In this document: piece by piece, positions 57,801 to 64,000 of the stretch
Layout of the letters: each line of letters begins with the position of its first letter
Numbering within the stretch: position 1 is the stretch's first letter
From: Phoronis australis
Taxonomy: Eukaryota > Phoronida > Phoronidae
Assembly (NCBI GenBank): GCA_002633005.1
Contig: NMRA01000379.1
Coordinates: 352,868 to 416,867, forward strand
Direction: 5' to 3'
Length of the DNA: 64,000 nucleotides
Made by a program: the position numbers and the translations under genes
Notes under the pieces: generated by a model
Databases searched by the model: none
Told to the model about the DNA's origin: nothing
The model's input: only the letters and a program-made list of their open reading frames with translations

Positions 57801-60800
57801 TTACAATAGAAACATAAATGCAAATTTTCAAAATCATCTCTAGAGTGGTCTGGTTGGTATATTTTTGGAGGCCAAAAACGAGCTAGAAAACAGTAAAGAT
57901 GACCACTAAATGGTTCAAAATAAGTCGCATCCTTCCAAAAACGGGGACGAGTCATCGTTTCTTTAATAGAAAGCTAATTACACATTTTTAGCAGAATCTG
58001 TCAAGGAACTGAAGAAACAGAGGAAAATGGGAAAAATGAAATTCCACCTAGGGACAGAGGGTTCGTCGGATCCGTTTAAAAGTTATCGACGTCCCTTGTC
58101 AGCTTCATAAAAATACACTTGCTGAATGTAATAAAGATCCTGCAGAGGGTTTAGGAGATGAATCCATGGGCGCACAACTAAAACAAAACTGCTACTAGGA
58201 GGCGCCACAGTAGTAGAAGTGGTCGGAAAATCATGGTCATCTGTCCTCCTCACAGTAAGAACATATATTCCAATTTTCACAATTTGGAGGAGGCCAAAAA
58301 ACATACTAGAAAACCGTAAAATGGCCACTAGATGGCGCACAATACTTCAAATCTATCCGAAAACGTGAGCATGGCGTCACCTTAGTGATAGATACCTATT
58401 TACAAAATTTTATGAAAGTCTGCTGAGGACCTTTGAAGATACAGAGGTAAACGTGAAAAAACAAAATTGCCACTAGGGGCACACCTGTAGTCGGACCCGT
58501 CCGAAAGTTCGCACATGTAGTACAATTCATGAAAAGGAACACATGTGTAAACAGGCATACACCAAAGGGTTTTGGAGATAGAGTAGCGGACGGAAGGACG
58601 GACAGACGGACGGACGGAAGGAAGGAAGGACTGGGATGACGGCCTAATGCGCCCACATATGATGAATATATGGGCACATAGTAACAGTTCCAGGTGATCG
58701 CTGCAATTAATAGGCTCACTTGATCAGCCTGTGCACGTCTGGTATTTCGTATACCAGGAGGCCTGAAACTAATCATTTTATATTTATTATTTTTTCTCGC
58801 ACATAATTGCAACTATCAAATGACTGTTTGACTCTCCTAATCGCTTTGTTGCCCCACCTAGCCGAAAGTTATGGAGGACAATCATAGACCACTCTCGGAA
58901 AGTTGTACTTGTGATCCATACTGTTACAAAACTGCCTTTCACATCGTCAGTTGGCTTCGGATAGTCGCTACGGCAACGCCTTCATAAGACCTCGTTCACC
59001 ATTTCACTTTTCTACTTAAGCATGAGATTTGGCTCAGTGGAAGCCAAAGTGTCCAGCAGCAACTTCGGAGTTGGTCACTTTGATTCCTAGGTACTAACTT
59101 CTAAGTTCTGTTAATTTACTTTTCCCCGACATTATCCCTTCATGCAATTAGTCAATTTAAAAGTTTTAACAGAAAAAAAACATTAGCATTTATAAATGTG
59201 TAATCAAAGAATCTACAGTTTGAAGAGCAAATTCTTACCCATAATAGTTAGGCCCTTTTGTTCTTCTCCGTTCGTCATGTAAATTCCATATGATAAAATC
59301 ATGAAAATTAGATGCAGAATTTGGCAGACCAATGATGTCATGTACATCATGTATGTACTGGTAAGAGAGTTCATTTTCTTGAGAGTGACTGTAACAGGAA
59401 AATGTCCATCTATACTAAGTCACAGGGCGCATAGGCGACACATTTCAGTCCTCAGTTTGTAATTAACTAATTAAAGCTATTATGTGTACAGTAAAAAACA
59501 GAATTTACTGTTTCAAAAGCGTGGGTCCGAAGTTCAAGGTCAAACTTGAACTTCATCATATACGTTGTGCTCTAGGGTGAACTCAAGGTAGACGTTTTAA
59601 ATTTCATACGGGAGTACAACATAACTTACATGTACGGACTTTATGGGTACATAATCCCAACCTCGCACTTATTGACATCAGAAGGTATTAATTCCTGATG
59701 AAAGTCTAAGCTTGGATATCGTACCAAAAATCAGGTCAAGTTTTCGAAGATTACTTGAGAAATCAACACATTCCGTTCTGAACAAAGTTTAATGTGGGGA
59801 CATTATGCAAAACTATTAACGATTACAATTCTGCTCTTACAAGTGAGTCCGAGGTCATAGACACGGATATTTTGTCAGACTTCAAAATGTTTATTATCCT
59901 TAAGCAAGCAAAACTACAAAACAAAAATGAAACAATAGAGCAAAACAACATGGATTATGCTGACTAACCAAGAGATAACACTACAGGTTTTTGTGAAAAT
60001 ATGTAACTTTCGGCCAGTATGATCAGTACGTTAACCTCACAATTTTCCTGTTGAGTATTTTTAAGACTCCAAACAAAACAGTTACTCTGTTTGCAGGAAG
60101 ATCTACATGATATATTTGCTTCAACTAAGAGCCAAAAACAGACCACATTCTCAAAACAAATGAGGAAAGGTTTCACTGTGCTCTCCACAGAAAGATTCGA
60201 ACATAAGACATCTTATCTGCCTTTACTTTACTTTGATGCAAAAAGTTATTAGTTTTCAATATCCTGTGAATTAGGTGGTACTGAAACCAACGTAATTTCG
60301 TATCTATTGTACAGTTAAAAGGGAGTTGATTTACTACTCGCTGCCATGTGCCAGGGTCAATGGAATTAACATTGTTCAAAACGAATTTGATATTTACATC
60401 AGATACTTTTCTGTTTCTATGTTTACAAGTGACTGTACGAAGGTTTTTACTTTAAGATGCAGATGCAAATCCGACGACTATTAAGGATGAACAAAATGCA
60501 CAAAGCACAAAACATACATTCAACATTTGTTCGGATTTTTTTCTACAAATGAGTTCTTTTTTTTCTTACGTTCACGTCATTGTCAATAAGATGAAGGAAC
60601 ATTTGTTGTTCAAAATGACCTTTAATTCAGTTATCATCGTTTTGTTGCCTTCATTTTAAACTGTTTAATTTGTAGGAATGAAACATGAAGCATTGACAGC
60701 TTCTCATAAAATCAAAACGACAATTTCGTGACTCTGGCTAAGAACTAATATTTCGAAATTTATTAGCGTTGAACTCTAACCAAATATAAGCCCTAAATTA

Positions 60801-62866
60801 CGTGTTTTCAGCAAACACACAGTGCGTACTTTTAATAATATAAAAAGTATCAAACTCGACACTTACCCGACACATAACAGGATAAAATAAATACCACCAC
60901 ATTCACTACCAGAAAACCAATGTCTGTTTCAAAAATGTCTAGAAAATAAACACAACGCATTATTAAGACAACCAATAAACAAGTTTCGCGTACTTAATGT
61001 TTTCAAATCACTATTTGAGTGTTGATTAGTTCATCTATTACTCAAGTATAACTGAAAAAGGCAGCATAGTTAAAGCATTCAACTTTTGATGACTTCATTC
61101 AACATAATCCTCATTGACGCAAATGTTTGGATGTGGAAACCAAAGCTTAATATTTTTTGCATCATTTACAGATTTCGTCACTGAAACGTTTCGATCTTTA
61201 CGTCACACCCTAACCTAGAGAACGAGCGAGCACCCGAAATGCGAATTTTTATAGCTTACCAAATTCGTCGGCTGACAGGTGTCTGCGTAGAAAATCTCCC
61301 TCGTCTCCATTGTACATCGTTAAGTTGTATGCTAATTTCAAACCCTAAAAGTTTAAATTTGAGAACTCTAGTTTTCCAATATCATGGAATCAGCGAACCA
61401 TTTGTCTCATAAAATACGTTTGACAGCATCTGCAGGTTTTATCTACATAAAACTGGCGAAATTCAAGGGTGTTTCATTTTTCTCCATCAATGTTGCTTTT
61501 ATAGGGGTATGGAACGCGATAAAACTTAAAATATCTTTTAAACAGATCGTGGCGAATCTACTTGTTGTGAATGCTAACTTAAGTGTTATACACATTGAAT
61601 ACTTTGAAAAATTCTAGAAAAATCGATTGTTATATTCACTATTTTTGAAACAAAGACGAAATAAAAATTTCGATCCCAAGACAGTTTTCAAATTCTCCGC
61701 CCATAGCGATACATGTATACGTGCATACGCTCAAAGAAGTCAGACTAGATAAAGTTCAGTAACGCTAGAACCTAGCTAAAAACAAGAATTCGCGAGATTA
61801 CGCGAGATATTGTTGTGTATTTTCAATGAGAGTACGTGATTTCTTCTGAACTCTACCATGGTTGCTAATTGAAGTCGCCATTGTTTCGTTAACATCAATA
61901 ATCAACGGTCAGGAAAATGTGTTACTTCTGTTTCTTGCCATACCAAGTAAGGAGACGTGCTTTGCCTTGTGAGGGAAAGTAGACGGGCAGTTGACAGGTC
62001 GTTTTTTCAATTTGAAATTAAAGGGAAAATACTCTGACGTCAACAGAGATTCAAAATCTTTTAGAACAAACCGTAAAACACCTGGTGAACAGTTTAACTT
62101 CTGTTTCAGAGGCAGAGAACCACATTGAATAAAGTAATGTTTTTCATATTCTTTGCACTTTTAGCGAAATTTGACGTCAATCATTTACTTACTAAGTCAA
62201 CACTGGTGTGACTTCGGTCATATTATCTCCATTATCGTAACAGCTGACACGCCGTATTTTCAGACGGATGAGTGCATGGCGTTACAAAGTAATGTCAAGC
62301 ATTTGAAGTAATTCCAAGCGATTTTTTGCGTTTGTTTCCTTCATCTACAATCATTTCTCGTTAATTGTCTCTTTGTCGAATTATTTTGGAAAGGCTCACA
62401 CAATATCGTCGATTTCCAGTCGGCAGTTCTAGGCAAGCCGACTGGTGGTCGAGACAGTCTCGCTAACACTGACTGCTTCATTCTGATATTAACTCATAAT
62501 GCCATGATAAACCATTTAGTTCTTTACGCCTGCGTATAAATATCCTTCAAGTAAATGGTCTGGCTAGTTTTGGGTATAAAGATCAGCAAAGCGCCAGCAA
62601 ACGTGGCCCTTTTAACCGTTCGAATTCCTGGCCTGTTAGTGAACTAGGAAGACCATATACAGTGTACATGTACTAACCTTTTCGGAGTCGCAGTTGTCGA
62701 CGGCAAAATACCACCACCTGTCACGCGCGCTCACAAAACCTCGAGTATCAACGCATTTATACACAGTCTGGCCATCTTTTACCACCTCCTCACAGGGATC
62801 TGGAGTGTCTAACGTTATCACTTGTCCATTTTCTGGATGTAGTATGGCGTGTTTAGCTGTGCAGTT
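51752..62866 (-). CDS. GPR180/TMEM145-like seven-transmembrane GOST protein (partial, 8 exons)
   Basis: Exons 62866-62678, 61344-61260, 60938-60867, 59388-59239, 56179-56007, 54863-54691, 52537-52417 and 51811-51752 join in phase to 341 codons. The extracellular part has HPENGQVITLDTPD...VYKC and DRWWYFAVDNCDSEK, then RRHLSADEFDIFETD, the hallmark before TM1. Seven hydrophobic segments follow, with DPGKVLYIYESPPGY before TM5, KTVNGVQL before TM7 and LTRPSSANENFPFHV after it. This is the GPR180/TMEM145 family (GOLD-domain seven-helix proteins; Pfam rhodopsin-like GPCR TM domain, GpcrRhopsn4). The N-terminal exons (signal peptide, first half of the GOLD-like domain) lie beyond the window or were missed, and the C-terminal tail exon was not found. 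TMEM145 is slightly favoured over GPR180. Confidence 0.93.
52417..52537 (-). CDS. TMEM145-like exon g (TM6-TM7)
   Basis: 121 nt, acceptor ttttgtag, donor gtaagt. Encodes FVIVPVFILITTFAL and RAKTVNGVQLTITFCSHFAF. Confidence 0.92.
52941..54285 (+). mobile_element. 1.3-kb non-autonomous relative of the 3.5-kb transposon
   Basis: Ends CAGGCTTTGAAGAG and CTTGAAAGCCT, with tttcctattttt arrays just inside each end (52955-53035 and 54170-54260) and two internal units like 13600-13735 (at about 53490-53610 and 53770-53905). Opposite orientation to 10759-14247. It lies between TMEM145-like exons f and g. No clear target duplication. Confidence 0.75.
54336..54512 (+). repeat. 59-bp tandem repeat, three units
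   Basis: Unit agttttgtaacggtgcattg ... gagaatacat. The first two units are almost identical and the third is diverged. Intronic. Confidence 0.92.
54691..54863 (-). CDS. TMEM145-like exon f (TM5 and part of TM6)
   Basis: 173 nt, acceptor ttttgcag, donor gtaact. Encodes VADPGKVLYIYESPPGYFLI, ALKLLGFVWFLYAVLFTVKH and FPGKTGFYIYFTTFF. Confidence 0.94.
55140..55935. mobile_element. Penelope-like element 3' end in a palindromic pair
   Basis: A plus-strand copy (about 55460-55935) carries a GIY-YIG endonuclease C-terminal fragment. A minus-strand copy of its 3' part (about 55140-55450) lies head to head, forming two nested inverted-repeat pairs (55187-55320 with 55728-55870; 55330-55450 with 55590-55720). 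Penelope-like elements often insert with inverted truncated partners. It sits in the intron between TMEM145-like exons e and f, 72 bp from exon e. Confidence 0.8.
55470..55721 (+). pseudogene. GIY-YIG endonuclease fragment of the Penelope-like element
   Basis: Reads VRLNEHRKEVDELLQRKV, then TVTDHAVGFNHVSNWKDY and RRIRESIWVRKNGSVKSRDD, the C-terminal half of PLE GIY-YIG domains (EH, NH..W, ES-IW motifs). The GIY and YIG strands and all of the reverse transcriptase are missing. Confidence 0.78.
56007..56179 (-). CDS. TMEM145-like exon e (TM3-TM4)
   Basis: 173 nt, acceptor tttattag, donor gtaagt. Encodes RLLEDAGSLIFLLLLVLLAK and VKISVYMTIFIVSYIVMYIW. Confidence 0.93.
56380..56485 (+). repeat. 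tRNA-derived SINE fragment
   Basis: ggcagtgtggcgtagtagg resembles an A box, tcgtgggtttaatta a decayed B box, and acactgcc closes an acceptor-stem-like inverted repeat with the start. The tail is cut short. Confidence 0.7.
56560..58625 (-). repeat. Satellite-like degenerate array, reverse orientation
   Basis: About eight diverged units alternate between 'ctagatggcgcagaatac...tccgaaaac' and 'actaggaggcgccacagtag...tcggaaaatc' types, each with 'aatttca..aaa.atc' spacers. It ends in a (ggac)n/(ggaa)n microsatellite (58585-58625). Same family as 31005-31440 and 35380-36510 on the other strand. It fills most of the intron between TMEM145-like exons d and e. Confidence 0.7.
59239..59388 (-). CDS. 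TMEM145-like exon d (TM2)
   Basis: 150 nt, acceptor ctgttacag, donor gtaaga. Encodes LKKMNSLTSTYMMYMTSLVC and the hydrophobic QILHLIFMILSYGIYM. Confidence 0.93.
59940..60430 (-). pseudogene. L1/Tx1-type LINE 3' end, 5'-truncated
   Basis: Minus-strand frames read LPFNCTIDTKLRWFQYHLIH and RILKTNNFLHQSKV, then a zinc-ribbon-like FCGEHSETFPHLFWECG and VNVLIILAESYIFSQ. This order is typical of the region after the reverse transcriptase in L1/Tx1-group LINEs. Frameshifts and stops are present. Lies between TMEM145-like exons c and d. Confidence 0.75.
60867..60938 (-). CDS. TMEM145-like exon c (TM1)
   Basis: 72 nt, acceptor ttttctag, donor gtaagt. Encodes DIFETDIGFLVVNVVVFILS and CYVS. Confidence 0.93.
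61260..61344 (-). CDS. TMEM145-like exon b
   Basis: 85 nt, acceptor ttttag, donor gtaagc. Encodes GLKLAYNLTMYNGDEGDF and LRRHLSADEF, with NLT an N-glycosylation sequon. Confidence 0.93.
61754..61851. mobile_element. GTTCAG MITE, copy 3 (internally deleted)
   Basis: The left end gttcagtaacgctagaacc matches the 14644 copy. The right half is shortened to ttctgaac. Confidence 0.65.
61852..62677. other. Intron sequence, nothing recognised
   Basis: Between TMEM145-like exons a and b. No repeat or ORF of note. Confidence 0.4.
62678..62866 (-). CDS. TMEM145-like exon a (extracellular domain)
   Basis: 189 nt, phase 0 to 0, acceptor aaaaacag, donor gttagt. Encodes NCTAKHAILHPENGQVITLD ... RWWYFAVDNCDSEK, with five Cys likely paired in the extracellular domain. 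Confidence 0.92.
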
Positions 62867-63219
62867 CTGTTTTTTAATAAACAAGTGAACAAAAATGTTA
62901 TAAGATCAGTTTTCCAATGGCCACACATACAGGTTGTTCTATTGAAACATAATCCCCTGTGTAAAAAGATGTGTAAAAAGATATCTCGGAGTTGAAAACA
63001 GACCCCGGCACCGTCAAACAGCTAACTAAAACACGAACTCCGACCTTTAAATCAGGAACCCCGGGGATCGGGCGGGAAACCCGGACAATTTTTCAAATTT
63101 TCTTAGACCGTTGTCAGTAGCCTCAAACTTCAAGTTAAAGCATCTTCAAGTACTTTCCAGTTTTCTGCATTCGTTTGTGAAAAACCTATCAATAGGCCTA
63201 ATAAAACGTAACTTATATA
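62867..63219. other. Flank of exon a, nothing recognised
   Basis: No upstream TMEM145-like exon was found here. A short duplicate (gtgtaaaaagat twice near 62957-62980) is the only structure seen. Confidence 0.4.
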
Positions 63220-63408
63220 ATATTGATTCACGACCTTGAACATATTACAATTAAGCACCGATGTGTCTGTACAACAGACCACATTCCTCCATTACTCATG
63301 TCGGTTTGTTTACCTATAAAACGCTACCAGTTGACAATTTGGCAAGCCAATCAGAAACACTTGACAGTTGTAATTTTTCCTCGAGGAAAATTAAATGATA
63401 CCTGCGTG
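63220..63408 (-). mobile_element. Fragment of the MULE-like family, inverted
   Basis: Subterminal block of the 33322/37639 family (ttaagcaccgatgtgtctgt ... aattaaatgatacctgcgtg) in minus sense. Its terminal repeat is missing, and it abuts the next copy head to head. Confidence 0.75.
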
Positions 63409-64000
63409 CTCGCTTCTTCCCTGCATGTCCGCTAGGGGGAAGGAAACATGCAGGTATCATTTAATTTTCCTCGGGAAAAATTACAATGGCGGTCGAATTG
63501 TCAACAGGTAGCGCGTTATACGAAAACAAATCGGCATGACTGATTTGGAAGTGTGTGGATATAATGGGGCTATTCGGAAAATATACAATAACTAGAGGGC
63601 GTGCGTGTACCAGTGGTGATAGATTAACAGCCTCGATTTCGCGAGCCCTTTAAATACATGGTGAAATGGCTTGCAGCCGTGCCAACTGAATCTGAGATTG
63701 CGTTAAAAGGGTGCTTCTATGAGAGGAAGTAAGCACGACCTCATACAAAGGTAAGGTTTGTGATTATTTTAACGATTATTCCATGATTATTCTACCGATG
63801 CCTGTTAACTGAGGCACTCGCCGATGTCGACTTCGCGGCAGTCAGTCGCCAGCCAGAGTATGGTTAATCTTTGTATGTTGTGATATGTGATACGATACTT
63901 GACGTAGCAATCGGGATCTTTTCGTACATCAAAGCATTATTATTGTTTGGAATGATTTCTAAAAGTTTATCAGTGACAGTTACATCAAACAATGCTGAAT
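63409..64000 (+). mobile_element. Second 8-kb-type MULE-like element, left end (runs off window)
   Basis: Starts CTCGCTTCTTCCCTGCATGT with the subterminal hairpin, then follows the left part of the 37639 element. 63560-64000 is nearly identical to 42105-42540, including the SAP-like exon, with only scattered substitutions. One of these puts a stop in that exon. It lacks the nested 4-kb element at the equivalent site. Confidence 0.85.

Overview
The window is eukaryotic nuclear DNA from an animal, most likely a marine invertebrate. The evidence is two multi-exon host genes with GT-AG introns and animal-specific products, AT-rich introns packed with DNA transposons and MITEs, a Penelope-like element, Ty3/gypsy and several non-LTR retrotransposon fragments, and assembly gaps (N at 62, 3494, 19799-20229 and 51057-51069). 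Nothing bacterial or viral-operon-like is present. A hemichordate, cephalochordate or similar lineage would fit, but I cannot fix the species.

Left part (557-16500, minus strand): a complete gene for the meiotic crossover factor CCNB1IP1/HEI10 (Zip3-family RING protein), rebuilt here from eight exons encoding about 216 residues. One exon is a 16-nt microexon that supplies two zinc ligands of the RING finger. Its introns hold a 0.94-kb direct duplication, one copy of which carries a solo LTR with a cluster of heat-shock elements; a 157-bp CAG...CTG MITE; two 140-bp GTTCAG MITEs; and a 3.5-kb DNA transposon with 'gtaggaaaaa'-rich ends.

Middle (17.4-31 kb): the 3' end of a LINE, an interleaved set of direct duplications, a gapped MITE, a possible coiled-coil host gene on the minus strand (20.7-21.6 kb), and a decayed Ty3/gypsy element (gag plus retropepsin, minus strand). 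The gypsy element is split by a 5.5-kb transposon flanked by TTAA. 31-37 kb holds divergent satellite-like arrays and a short MULE-like element with a 10-bp target duplication.

Right middle (37.6-45.7 kb): an 8.0-kb MULE-like composite with a 9-bp target duplication. It contains a 4-kb second transposon nested near its left end, a SAP-like exon, and a captured-looking exon reading inward from its right end. A THAP-like ORF lies at 46.1 kb and a decayed LINE with RT and RNase H at 49.7-51.0 kb.

Right part (51752-62866, minus strand): eight exons (341 codons) of a GPR180/TMEM145-type seven-transmembrane GOST protein. Its N-terminal exons lie beyond the window and its C-terminal exon was not identified. 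The introns carry a 1.3-kb relative of the left transposon, a 59-bp tandem repeat, a palindromic Penelope-like element, a tRNA SINE, a satellite-like array and an L1/Tx1-type LINE 3' end. The window ends inside a second, near-identical copy of the 8-kb element.

The two host genes show no functional link. Most of the remaining DNA is transposon-derived and decayed.
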